A stretch of 64,000 nt of DNA from DASVTR01 sp036382855 (GTDB taxonomy: Bacteria; Acidobacteriota; Blastocatellia; Pyrinomonadales; Pyrinomonadaceae), in the NCBI GenBank assembly GCA_036382855.1, contig DASVPO010000008.1, forward strand, positions 372,001-436,000, written 5' to 3'. Positions within the stretch are counted from its first letter, which is position 1, and every line of letters begins with the position of its first letter. The translations under genes were made by a program, and so were the position numbers. The notes below the pieces were generated by a model. The model saw only the letters and a list, made by a program, of their open reading frames with translations, did not search any database and had not been told where the DNA came from. Positions 1-7,894 of this stretch are shown here, one piece after another.

Positions 1-173
1 TACGCCAGCGCATCTGGGAGCCTTTCTTCACCACCAAACAACGCGGCACGGGCCTCGGCCTCTCGATTCTCAAAAAGCGGATGGAAGAAGTCGGCGGTCT
101 TGCCCTGCTCGCGGAACAACGCGAGGATGAAGGCGCACGTTTTGAACTGCGCGTGCCCGTCACCCGTTCCTGA
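1..173 (+). CDS. Histidine kinase, C-terminal fragment (gene starts before the window)
   Basis: Only the last 56 codons are in the window, read from base 3 to the TGA at 171-173. They carry the ATP-binding end of a HATPase_c domain: WEPFFTTK followed by the G2 box GTGLGLSI, then a final strand pair ending in FELRVPVTRS. The spacing from the FTTK motif to the G2 box is typical of NtrB-like and other orthodox sensor kinases. The sensor part and phospho-accepting histidine lie outside the window. An NtrC-type response regulator at 1723 is on the same strand and is a reasonable partner, although a glycosyltransferase on the other strand lies between them. Sensor input cannot be judged. Confidence 0.85.
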   Translation, partial: RQRIWEPFFTTKQRGTGLGLSILKKRMEEVGGLALLAEQREDEGARFELRVPVTRS

Positions 174-212
174 TAATGAGCACGCGGTAGTTGCTAACCG
201 TTTCTTCCTTAA

Positions 213-1568
213 TCAGCCGACACGTTTACGAAGCGCTGCTTCTATCGCGTCGCATGTCGCGCGTGCGCCGTCTTCAGCTTTGACTATGCGCCCGACTCCT
301 GCGGCCTTCTGTGCGTAGGCGGGTTCGTTGAGTAGCTTGTCGAGTTCACTGGCGACGCGTCGTGCGCGATACTTCTTGCGCGAAAGTGAACGGCCCACAC
401 CGAGGCGCGCGATGCGCATGGCGTTGTCCGGCTGGTCGTGATTGAAGGGAACGACGAGCATCGGCACGCCTGCGCGCAGGGCTTGCCCGGTCGTGCCAAC
501 ACCTCCCTGATGGACGATGGCAGCAGCACGCGGCAGGATTTCGCTGTAGGGCGCATACTCGAAAGCGACAATCTCATCGGGCAAAGGTTCGGCGGGCATG
601 TTAACGGGGTCGCCTATCAGGAGGACGGCGCGCCGTTTGAGTTGGCGAGCGGCGGCGATGCTCTCTTTGTAAAAATCCTCTGCGACGAAGATGGCCGAAG
701 AGCCGAGCGTGAAGACTATGGGCGCGGGGCCTTCATCAAGAAATTTTTTGAGGCCGGGCGGCATCCCCGTCGCATCCTTGCGGTCGTAGAAGGGGAAGCC
801 TGTGATGAGCGTGTGCGGCGGCCAGTCGGGCTGCGGCTCGCCAAGGACCTTTGAAAACATCGCCAGAACGAGTTCAGGCGAATGTTGTCCTTCAAAAATC
901 GGATGCTCACCCTCTGGGAGTCCAAGCTCGGCGCGCAGCTTATAAATGTTTTCAACCCAGGAATGTGTCGCGCGTTTCATAAAATTCCCAAACTGGCGTG
1001 CGATTGCCGGATGCAGCCTGAGCAGGTGAACGAGGCCGGGCGCGAGCGGCGGCACAAGCGGGTCGTGTATCGAGAAGAAGGATGTGGGAGCGAGTACGCT
1101 CGAAAGCCAGGGGATGCCTGTCTTCTGCGCGACGATTGGCCCGGTCAGGGTGGCGACGTGTGTTAACAACAGATCGGCAGAGCGTGTGGCTTCAAATAGA
1201 TCCTCGTAGCTATCGCGCGCGTGTGGCGTTATCAGTTCCTTGAACAGAAACTCAGCACCCGTTCTGACATCCATTATTTTCGCGACCAACTCCGCGGCTT
1301 CTTCAAGCGGAGGAAGGTCAGGTCGCACCGCATGAAACTCTATTCCGGCGGCCTCTATTTTCTCGCGGTAATAATTGCCTGTGGCGATGACGGCGCGATG
1401 ACCACGCGCCTTCAATTCCAGCGCGACGGCCATGTAAGGATGCACGTCTCCGAATGAGCCGAAGGTAGTTAAAACGATATGCTTGCCGGCGTGGGTCGTG
1501 TCGTGTGCTTTGTTAGTCTCTCGGCCGGCGGGCCGCTCAGGGGTTGCGGCCTTGTCAGTCAGGGCCAT
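213..1568 (-). CDS. GT1-family glycosyltransferase (MGT/UGT-like)
   Basis: A probable NDP-sugar-dependent transferase acting on a lipid or small molecule. The N-terminal half has the GT28/GT1 start HIVLTTFGSFGDVHPYMAVA. The C-terminal half has HQGGVGTTGQALRAGVP followed by a DQPDNA element, the nucleotide-sugar site of UGT and rhamnosyltransferase-like enzymes. Length is about 451 aa, normal for the family. I chose the ATG at 1568 because GGGAG lies just upstream; a GTG at 1643 in the same frame adds 25 residues with no clear ribosome site. No signal peptide is seen, so it is probably cytoplasmic. It stands alone, convergent with the kinase and divergent from the regulator. The acceptor is unknown. 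Confidence 0.85.
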   Translation of the reverse strand: MALTDKAATPERPAGRETNKAHDTTHAGKHIVLTTFGSFGDVHPYMAVALELKARGHRAVIATGNYYREKIEAAGIEFHAVRPDLPPLEEAAELVAKIMDVRTGAEFLFKELITPHARDSYEDLFEATRSADLLLTHVATLTGPIVAQKTGIPWLSSVLAPTSFFSIHDPLVPPLAPGLVHLLRLHPAIARQFGNFMKRATHSWVENIYKLRAELGLPEGEHPIFEGQHSPELVLAMFSKVLGEPQPDWPPHTLITGFPFYDRKDATGMPPGLKKFLDEGPAPIVFTLGSSAIFVAEDFYKESIAAARQLKRRAVLLIGDPVNMPAEPLPDEIVAFEYAPYSEILPRAAAIVHQGGVGTTGQALRAGVPMLVVPFNHDQPDNAMRIARLGVGRSLSRKKYRARRVASELDKLLNEPAYAQKAAGVGRIVKAEDGARATCDAIEAALRKRVG

Positions 1569-1722
1569 ATCATCTCCCGTCAGGGTAAAGTTGGCGAGCT
1601 TCCGATTGTAGCTCAGGCCGGGCAACGCAAAGGAGCGTGGCACGATGAGTGCTAGTAGCTTAAAGACGCAGGGCAGTTCCGAATGCGTGGGCCTCTTATG
1701 GCCCGGTGGAGAATAATCGAGA

Positions 1723-3180
1723 ATGCAGGAAAAGACAAAAACGAACGAGTGGCGATTGCTGATAGTGGATGATGAAGAGGCGGCTCGCTATGGAATGAGG
1801 CGTGCGCTCTCAGGCTTCGGCTATGAGATTGCGGAGGCCGAATCCGTAGAGGCTGCGCGCGTGCGTATGAGCGAGCAGCGAGCTGACCTACTGTTGCTCG
1901 ACGTGAATCTACCGGGCACAAGCGGCCTTGAGTTTTTGAGTGAGTTGCAGAAGATTGAGAATCCGCCGCTGGTCATTCTCATCACGGCTCACGGCTCGGA
2001 GCGGATGGCGGTTGAGGCCATCAAAGCGGGTGCGCACGATTATCTCTCGAAGCCTTTTGAGTTAGACGACCTGCGGCTCGTCGTGAAGAACGCACTCGAA
2101 ACCGTGCGCTTGCGTCGTGAGAATCTGAGCCTGCGTCGTCGTATTGAGATCGAGGGCGTGCAGCGCGGCGCGCTGATAGGCAATTCGGAAGCGATGCGGC
2201 GCGTGCGTTCGATGATTGAAAAGGTTGCCGATACGGATGCGACGATTCTCGTGCGCGGCGAATCGGGCACGGGCAAGGAACTCGTCGCGCGCGAGATACA
2301 CGAGCGCAGCCAGACGCGTCGCACGGGCGCGTTTGTCGCCGTCAACTGCGCTGCGTTGCCCTCGGAGTTGATTGAGTCCGAGCTTTTCGGCCACGAAAAA
2401 GGGGCATTTACGGGTGCATCTGCACGGCGTCGGGGAAAGTTTGAGCAGGCAGACGGCGGCACGCTGTTTCTGGACGAGATTGGCGACATGAGCGCCAACG
2501 TGCAGGCCAAACTGCTGCGCGCCCTCGAAGAGCGGCGCATCGAAAGGCTCGGCGGAACGGAATCTTTGCCCGTTGACGTGAGAATCATCAGCGCTACGCA
2601 TCGCCCGCTCGAACAGGAGATTGAAGCCGGTAATTTTAGAGCCGACCTCTTTTATCGTTTGCGCGTCGTGACAATCGAGCTTGCCCCTTTGCGCGAACGA
2701 CGCGAGGATATTCCGCTGCTGGCTGAAACGTTTGCGCGTCTCGCGGCCGAACGTTACAACCTGCCCGTGCGGCCTCTGGCACAGAGCGCCCTGCGTCGTC
2801 TTATCGAATACGATTGGCCCGGCAACGTGCGCGACCTGAGAAACACCATCGAGCGCGCAGCGATTCTCGCAGAGGGCGACGAATTAACTGTGCACGACTT
2901 GCCCGAAGAGATGAAGGTTGAGCCGCGCAAAGTGACGGGCGGGAAGACGGAATTTGAGACGGACGCTGACGAACTTAACGTTCCCTTCACGGCCGATTTT
3001 CGTCTGGACAAGAGAGAATTTGAACGACGCTACATCGCGCGCTGTCTCGAAGATTCAGGCGGCAACGTGACACGCGCCGCCGCCCTGCTAGGCATGCACA
3101 GGCAGTCGCTCCAACACAAATTGCGCGAGCTGGGGCTGGCCCGTCGTTATGTCTCTGTGGGCGACGGCGCGCAGGATTAA
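1723..3180 (+). CDS. NtrC-family sigma-54-dependent response regulator
   Basis: A 485-aa three-domain activator. Residues 11-125 form a receiver domain with the acidic pair VDDEE and phospho-acceptor Asp60 in LLLLDVNLPG; the conserved lysine is in LSKPF. Residues about 150-380 form an AAA+ sigma-54 interaction domain with Walker A GESGTGKE (179-186), the sigma-54-contacting GAFTGA (227-232) and Walker B LFLDEIGD. The C-terminus is a Fis-type helix-turn-helix with GNVTRAAALLGMHRQSL. All catalytic motifs are intact, so it should activate sigma-54 promoters when phosphorylated. The probable partner kinase ends at 173 on the same strand. The target genes cannot be read from the sequence. Confidence 0.95.
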   Translation: MQEKTKTNEWRLLIVDDEEAARYGMRRALSGFGYEIAEAESVEAARVRMSEQRADLLLLDVNLPGTSGLEFLSELQKIENPPLVILITAHGSERMAVEAIKAGAHDYLSKPFELDDLRLVVKNALETVRLRRENLSLRRRIEIEGVQRGALIGNSEAMRRVRSMIEKVADTDATILVRGESGTGKELVAREIHERSQTRRTGAFVAVNCAALPSELIESELFGHEKGAFTGASARRRGKFEQADGGTLFLDEIGDMSANVQAKLLRALEERRIERLGGTESLPVDVRIISATHRPLEQEIEAGNFRADLFYRLRVVTIELAPLRERREDIPLLAETFARLAAERYNLPVRPLAQSALRRLIEYDWPGNVRDLRNTIERAAILAEGDELTVHDLPEEMKVEPRKVTGGKTEFETDADELNVPFTADFRLDKREFERRYIARCLEDSGGNVTRAAALLGMHRQSLQHKLRELGLARRYVSVGDGAQD

Positions 3181-3251
3181 TCGGACAAGTGAAAGATAAT
3201 TGCGCGCCTGATTCTTCCTTTCGCGGGTGCTGTTGAGGAAGGCGGCCGTCT

Positions 3252-3485
3252 ATGGCGTTGGGCATCACTGTGCTACAGATTGCGCTGGTTGTGCTTAAAG
3301 TGCTGTCTGTGCTGTTGGCGCTGTTGCTGCTTGTGGTTGCGGTCGGATGGCTGCGTGGAACTGACAACGTAGCTTTCCCCGGCCTTGGTTTGATTATAGC
3401 GACTCCGTTGCTGCTGTTGGCTCTAACGTTGTTGATAATAATGCTTCTCGTCGCTGCGATGGTCGGGTCTGCGTTAATGAAGTGA
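3252..3485 (+). CDS. Small two-helix membrane protein, unknown function
   Basis: A 77-aa, strongly hydrophobic protein. Two predicted membrane segments (about residues 5-29 and 43-72) are separated by a short loop WLRGTDNVAFPG. A purine-rich AGGAAGG lies about 10 bases before the ATG. It ends just before the leader of the O-methyltransferase gene and may be co-transcribed with it. I do not recognise a family. Small size and hydrophobic bias mean it could still be a chance reading frame, but the ribosome site and position argue for a real gene. Confidence 0.5.
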   Translation: MALGITVLQIALVVLKVLSVLLALLLLVVAVGWLRGTDNVAFPGLGLIIATPLLLLALTLLIIMLLVAAMVGSALMK

Positions 3486-3616
3486 GCGGGGCTGTCATCG
3501 TTTGTGTGTTGCTGTTTGGGAGAGAGAATTTTGTTGCAGGGAGAACGTGGGCTGAGCGTTGGTTGTTGTGTAGTAGCTCCGCCATTGTTTGCCGGTCTTC
3601 CATTGAAAGGAGATTT

Positions 3617-4273
3617 ATGAAAGCGCGTCTGGATGCGATCATTCGCAGGGAGCAGGCGGAGTATCTGGAAAAGTTGTTGCCTGCGAATAAGGGGTTGCTG
3701 GCCGAGATGGAGGAGTATGCTGCTGAGCATCGCGTGCCGATTGCGGATAGAGAGGTGGCGCTCTTTCTGGAGATTACTGCGCGCGCGATGAAGGCGCGGC
3801 GCGTGTTGGAAATAGGGATGGCGATCGGCTACGCCGTCATCCATCTGGCGCAGGGCATGTTGGACGACGGGCTGGTCGTGACCATCGAGCCGAGCGAAGA
3901 GATGATAAGCCGCGCCGGAGATTTTATAGGCCGCGCCGGACTACAAAATCGCGTGCGCATCGAACGCGGCTACGCGCTGGATGTCATACCGAATCTGAAG
4001 GAGACTTTCGACCTGATTTACCTGGACGCGATGAAAGAAGAGTATACAGGTTATCTTGATCTGTCTTTGCCGTTGCTGCGTGAGGGAGGGGTCGTCATCG
4101 CGGACAACGTTTTGTGGGGCGGTCAGGTAGCGGGTGAGATTCGCTCCGAAGACCAGATTGTTTCGACCGAAGCGCTGCGCGAGTTTAACCGTCACTTCGT
4201 TAATCATCCGCAGCTACGCGCGGAAATCCTGTCGTTTGGCGACGGCATAGCTTACGGCGTCAAAGTCCGTTAA
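3617..4273 (+). CDS. SAM-dependent O-methyltransferase (class I, PF01596-like)
   Basis: A 218-aa cytoplasmic methyltransferase of the catechol/caffeoyl-CoA O-methyltransferase-like family. The SAM-binding glycine motif is VLEIGMAIGYAVIHLA, followed by VTIEPSEEM (acidic residue at the end of strand 2), DLIYLDAMKEEYTGY (metal/substrate region) and GGVVIADNVLWGG, which is diagnostic of this family. The ATG at 3617 follows a near-perfect AAAGGAG seven bases upstream; the frame is open 45 codons further upstream but without a better site. Bacterial relatives also include tRNA hydroxyuridine methyltransferase TrmR, so an RNA substrate is possible. The downstream neighbour is a tRNA-modification gene 60 bases away, which fits weakly. 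Confidence 0.9.
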   Translation: MKARLDAIIRREQAEYLEKLLPANKGLLAEMEEYAAEHRVPIADREVALFLEITARAMKARRVLEIGMAIGYAVIHLAQGMLDDGLVVTIEPSEEMISRAGDFIGRAGLQNRVRIERGYALDVIPNLKETFDLIYLDAMKEEYTGYLDLSLPLLREGGVVIADNVLWGGQVAGEIRSEDQIVSTEALREFNRHFVNHPQLRAEILSFGDGIAYGVKVR

Positions 4274-4333
4274 GCTCTCGACTGCAAGCAAAATTATTTC
4301 TACAAGCAAATTCCTTCCGGCGCGTTTGAACCG

Positions 4334-4978
4334 ATGATTGTTGACGATAAAGAGAGTGCGCGTGAGCGTGCCGCGCAAGTGATAACGGCGGGCGGCGTCT
4401 TGGCTTTTCGGACGGACACGTTTTACGGCCTCGGCGCTGACCCGTTTAATGAGAAGGCTCTGGCGAGCATTAAGAGCTTGAAGGGAAGAGAAGAGGGAAA
4501 GCCGATTCTCGTCGTCCTGAGCGACGCAGAGGAAGCGGAACGTTTCATCGCCGGGAGGTCGGAAATCTTCGAGAAGGTTTGTGCGAGACACTGGCCCGGG
4601 CCTTTGACCGTGGTCGTGCGTGCCGGAAAGGAAGTGCCCGACGCATTGACTGCCGGAACAAAGACTATCGGGCTGCGTTTGCCGGACGACGAGCGCGTGC
4701 GTGAGTTTGTGAGAATTTGCGGCGGCGCTCTGACGGCGACGAGTGCGAACCTGTCGGGCGAGCCGCCCGCACGAACGGCGCATGAAGTCAGTCGCTCGTT
4801 TCCAGAAGGCTTAGACTTGATTGTTGATGGCGGAACGGCGCGCGGCGAAAGGCCGTCAACCGTTCTGGATTTAAGCGGGCGATTGCCACGGCTGTTACGC
4901 GAGGGCGCGCTCTCAAAAAGTGAGCTGGAAAAAACTTTCGCGCTCCTTAATCAGGAATTTGACGCGCGCGAAGCATAG
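4334..4978 (+). CDS. tsaC: Threonylcarbamoyl-AMP synthase (Sua5/YciO/YrdC family)
   Basis: A 214-aa enzyme that makes threonylcarbamoyl-AMP from threonine, bicarbonate and ATP for t6A37 modification of ANN-decoding tRNAs. Family motifs visible: GGVLAFRTDTFYGLGADP near the N-terminus, KGREEGKPILVVLSD, WPGPLTVVVRA and TSANLSGEPP. It has the YrdC core only, with no C-terminal Sua5 domain (Sua5 proteins exceed 300 aa), so it is of TsaC type. The paralogous family member YciO cannot be fully excluded by eye. It follows the methyltransferase gene on the same strand. Confidence 0.88.
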   Translation: MIVDDKESARERAAQVITAGGVLAFRTDTFYGLGADPFNEKALASIKSLKGREEGKPILVVLSDAEEAERFIAGRSEIFEKVCARHWPGPLTVVVRAGKEVPDALTAGTKTIGLRLPDDERVREFVRICGGALTATSANLSGEPPARTAHEVSRSFPEGLDLIVDGGTARGERPSTVLDLSGRLPRLLREGALSKSELEKTFALLNQEFDAREA

Positions 4979-5070
4979 CTCTCAACCATCATCCGGCACT
5001 GCCGGCAACTAACTGAGGCGTGCGCGCCGTTTCGATGATGGCCTGAAGATTTCTTCTGCTTTCTGTCAAT

Positions 5071-6621
5071 CTACTTTTTCACATATCCGGCTTCGTCAAG
5101 CAGTTTGCGTGCGCGCTCGGGGTCGTAGTTGTATTTCTGGCCGGGCGAGTAGGCCCAGGAGCTTTCGGGCAGGATGGAATGTGCAACGCGTCCCTGCCCA
5201 AGCAGAAGGTCTTTGACGATTGATTCGCGGTTGATAGCGTAGGCGATGGCCTGACGCACGCGTGCGTCCTTGATAAATTCGCTCTCGGCGTTGAAGCCTA
5301 AATAGACGATATTTGCGCCGGGAAACTGTTCGACTTTGAGATTCGGATCGTCGCCAAGCGTCTTAAACGCATCGGGCGAGAGATTGGAAAGTGCGGATGC
5401 TAAATCAACTCGACCGCTCTTGAATTCGGCCTGCACCGTGTTGGCATCAGAGATGACGCGCACGCGCAGCTTCTTAATCGGCGGCGCGCCGTTCCAGTAG
5501 TTCTCGTTAGCAACCATGTCAACAATCTGTTGCGAGCGGTCGTAGGCTGCAAACTTGAAGGGGCCGCAACCCATAGGCGATTCTCTCTGCTTGTCGGCGC
5601 TGCCTTCGGGAATGATGGGCAGCGGTTGGAGGTTGGCGAGCAGTTCGAGCCACGGTTTCGTCAGGCGGATAACGACGGTGCGCGGGTTCGGCGTCTCGAT
5701 TCCGGCGATGTACGACTTCTGGTTGTCGCCCGTGCCTTCGTAAAACGGCGTCCGCTTGTTCGACTTGGAAGCAAAGAGCGCGTCGAGCGTGTATTTGACA
5801 TCCTTCGATGTGACGGGGCTGCCGTTGTGAAACTTGACGCCTTCCTTCAACGTGAAGGTGTAGGAAAGACCATCTTCCGCGCGCTGAAATTCCGCAAGGT
5901 CGCCGACGTATTCGAAGTTCTCGTTTTTGCGGACAAGCGAGCTATGCATCAACTGCCTGAGGCGCTCGCTCGGCCCGTCTGTTCCGCTCAGCCCGTCGAG
6001 CGTGACGGGGTTGTTTTCGATGGCGACGACGAAAGGCTCGTTCGTTTTATCCGTCGTCACTTTACTGAGAAAGATGAAATCGGCGCTCGCGTCGGGCTTG
6101 ATATTGCCGACGGACTTGCGGGAGATGACCATGTTGTCTACGTACCAGAGCGGCAGCATGGGCACTTCGCGGCTGATGATGTCCTGTGCCTGAACGTAGA
6201 GTTCGCGTGCGCGCGTGCGGTCTGCGGTGACGACCGCCTCAAGGAGAATCTTGTCGAGTTCGGGGTTGCTGTAGCGGCCGCGATTGAAGGGCGCGCCGGT
6301 GGTGAAAAGGTCGCGCAGAAAAATTGGGTCTTGATTGCCGCCGAGCCAGCGAGAAGTCGTCATCTGATACTGTCCCTGACGCAGTTGGTCAAAGAGCGTG
6401 CCCTGTTCGACCGTTTCAATCTCGACGGGGATGCCGACCTCCTTCAGCGAGTTCTGGATGATAACGGAGTAGTTGCGCGTGGCGGCGCTGCTGCCGGAAA
6501 TCTTGAAGGCGAGCGGCTTCGTGAAACGGTTGCCGGCGTTGTAGTCAGAAAAACAACTGGTCAGGAGGCACAGGAGCAAAAAGAGCGTCAGAGCAGGAAA
6601 GAGCAGGCGAACGGGTTTCAT
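5071..6621 (-). CDS. Family 5 (peptide/nickel-type) ABC substrate-binding lipoprotein, apparently circularly permuted
   Basis: A 516-aa exported lipoprotein: hydrophobic signal then lipobox LTSC, Cys23. It has all parts of an SBP_bac_5 (DppA/OppA-like) protein, but in swapped order. Residues about 33-190 match the usual C-terminal third: SLKEVGIPVEIETV, FDQLRQGQYQM, RYSNPELDKILLEA, then PMLPLWYVDNMVISRKSV. Residues about 194-516 match the usual start and middle: FVVAIENNPVTLDG, YTFTLKEGVKFHNGSPV, CGPFKF, RVRQAIAYAINRESIV, and the protein ends at DPERARKLLDEAGYVKK, where a normal protein would continue into the segment now at the N-terminus. Its start codon overlaps the stop of the NagZ-like gene (TAATG), so translation is probably coupled. 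No permease genes are near. The likely ligand is a peptide or muropeptide (inference). Confidence 0.9.
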   Translation of the reverse strand: MKPVRLLFPALTLFLLLCLLTSCFSDYNAGNRFTKPLAFKISGSSAATRNYSVIIQNSLKEVGIPVEIETVEQGTLFDQLRQGQYQMTTSRWLGGNQDPIFLRDLFTTGAPFNRGRYSNPELDKILLEAVVTADRTRARELYVQAQDIISREVPMLPLWYVDNMVISRKSVGNIKPDASADFIFLSKVTTDKTNEPFVVAIENNPVTLDGLSGTDGPSERLRQLMHSSLVRKNENFEYVGDLAEFQRAEDGLSYTFTLKEGVKFHNGSPVTSKDVKYTLDALFASKSNKRTPFYEGTGDNQKSYIAGIETPNPRTVVIRLTKPWLELLANLQPLPIIPEGSADKQRESPMGCGPFKFAAYDRSQQIVDMVANENYWNGAPPIKKLRVRVISDANTVQAEFKSGRVDLASALSNLSPDAFKTLGDDPNLKVEQFPGANIVYLGFNAESEFIKDARVRQAIAYAINRESIVKDLLLGQGRVAHSILPESSWAYSPGQKYNYDPERARKLLDEAGYVKK

Positions 6622-7760
6622 TAGAGCGTACCTCCGTAAGTGTAGTCGAGTTTGTGATTAAGCTGCGCGATTTCATCCGAGAGTTGACGGAAGCGTTCTT
6701 TGTCGAAAGCGAGCGGCGGCTGCGCCAGGGATTTATACTCGCCGATTCTACGCAAAGAATCTTGCAGCCGCTCAGTAGGCAGTTTGCCTTTCTCGGCTGT
6801 CAGCAAAAGCGCTTCGTAGCCACGCCGGATCATTTCCGGCTTAGAACAAATCAGAAGCATATCCTGCCCGGCGAAGAAGGCGCGAATGGCGGCGGCCTCA
6901 ATCTCGCAGTGGCGCGCGATGGCTCCCATTTCAAGGTCGTCTGTTAAGACCAGATGTTGATAGCCAAGCTCTTCGCGCAGCAGACGCGTGACGATGCTGT
7001 GGCTGAGAGAAGCGGGTTCGAGCAATCCACCGGCGAGGCCCTGCCGGATGTCTATGTTTGGAAAACCTCCGTGGCTGACCATCACTGCGCGCACGCGGTC
7101 GTCTTCGCGTTGAAAGAGTTCGATGTATGGCGCGAGGTCCTGTGCAATCAGGGCGTCGTGTGAAAGATGGACGACGGGCATCTCCTCATGTGAGTCAACT
7201 TCGCCTGCGCCGATGCCGGGGAAATGTTTGAGGCATCCCATCAGGCCAGTGCCTTGAAGAGCACGCAGGTAGACCATCGTGTAGCCCAGGACTTCGCCGG
7301 GCGAGCGACCGAAAGAGCGTGAGTAGAGACCATTGGAGAGAAGGTCGCGCTCGTCCGTCATAATTGACATGACGGGCGCGAAGTTCATGTTGAAGCCGAG
7401 CAGGCGAAGGACTTCGCCTGTGATGCGACCAAGGGAGCGAGCGGCGGCCAGATCGCCGTGCTGCCGGATGGTGCGGGCGGCGGGCATCGGCTGGCAGATG
7501 CGGCGCAGGCGGTCAACGAGTCCGCCCTCCTGGTCAATGCCGAAGAGCGGTTCGACGGGAAGCATTTCGCGCACGCTATCAAGGAGCGAGCGCAGTTGTT
7601 CAGCTTCGCGGACGTTGCGACCGAAGATGATGATGCCGCCGGGCTTGACGTATTCGATAAGCTCGCGCGTTTCGCGGTCAAGCTCTGTTCCCGGCAGCCC
7701 GATATAGAAGAGTTGTCCGATTTGTTGTTCGAGGGAGAGAGAAGTTAAGGATTGAGTCAT
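6621..7760 (-). CDS. nagZ: GH3 beta-N-acetylhexosaminidase, NagZ-like
   Basis: A 379-aa glycoside hydrolase family 3 enzyme expected to remove N-acetylglucosamine from muropeptides in peptidoglycan recycling. Visible features: FGRNV near residue 50, FGIDQEGG with RLR following, KHFPGIGAGEVDSHEEMP (the Asp-Ser-His loop that supplies the acid/base in NagZ is intact) and LTDDLEMGAI, which contains the aspartate nucleophile. One deviation is PGIG where the family usually has PGHG. No signal peptide is seen, so it should be cytoplasmic. The stop codon overlaps the start of the binding-protein gene, suggesting that uptake and cleavage are linked. Confidence 0.88.
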   Translation of the reverse strand: MTQSLTSLSLEQQIGQLFYIGLPGTELDRETRELIEYVKPGGIIIFGRNVREAEQLRSLLDSVREMLPVEPLFGIDQEGGLVDRLRRICQPMPAARTIRQHGDLAAARSLGRITGEVLRLLGFNMNFAPVMSIMTDERDLLSNGLYSRSFGRSPGEVLGYTMVYLRALQGTGLMGCLKHFPGIGAGEVDSHEEMPVVHLSHDALIAQDLAPYIELFQREDDRVRAVMVSHGGFPNIDIRQGLAGGLLEPASLSHSIVTRLLREELGYQHLVLTDDLEMGAIARHCEIEAAAIRAFFAGQDMLLICSKPEMIRRGYEALLLTAEKGKLPTERLQDSLRRIGEYKSLAQPPLAFDKERFRQLSDEIAQLNHKLDYTYGGTL

Positions 7761-7894
7761 GTAATAAAAGTTGACGAACGATTAACTCCGAAACCTTTGA
7801 GCATGGGAGAGTATGCACATTGGTTGCCGCTCTTTCGCGTGCCTGTGTTGCAGGCCGTTGCACTCAGCGCCCGGAAGCAGAGTGTAACTCTTTT

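Noticed and set aside
5530..6624. A 364-codon open frame opposite the binding-protein gene
   Set aside because: It is the complement of a clearly coding lipoprotein gene with recognisable family motifs. Long antisense frames are common at this GC content and it has no ribosome site or family.
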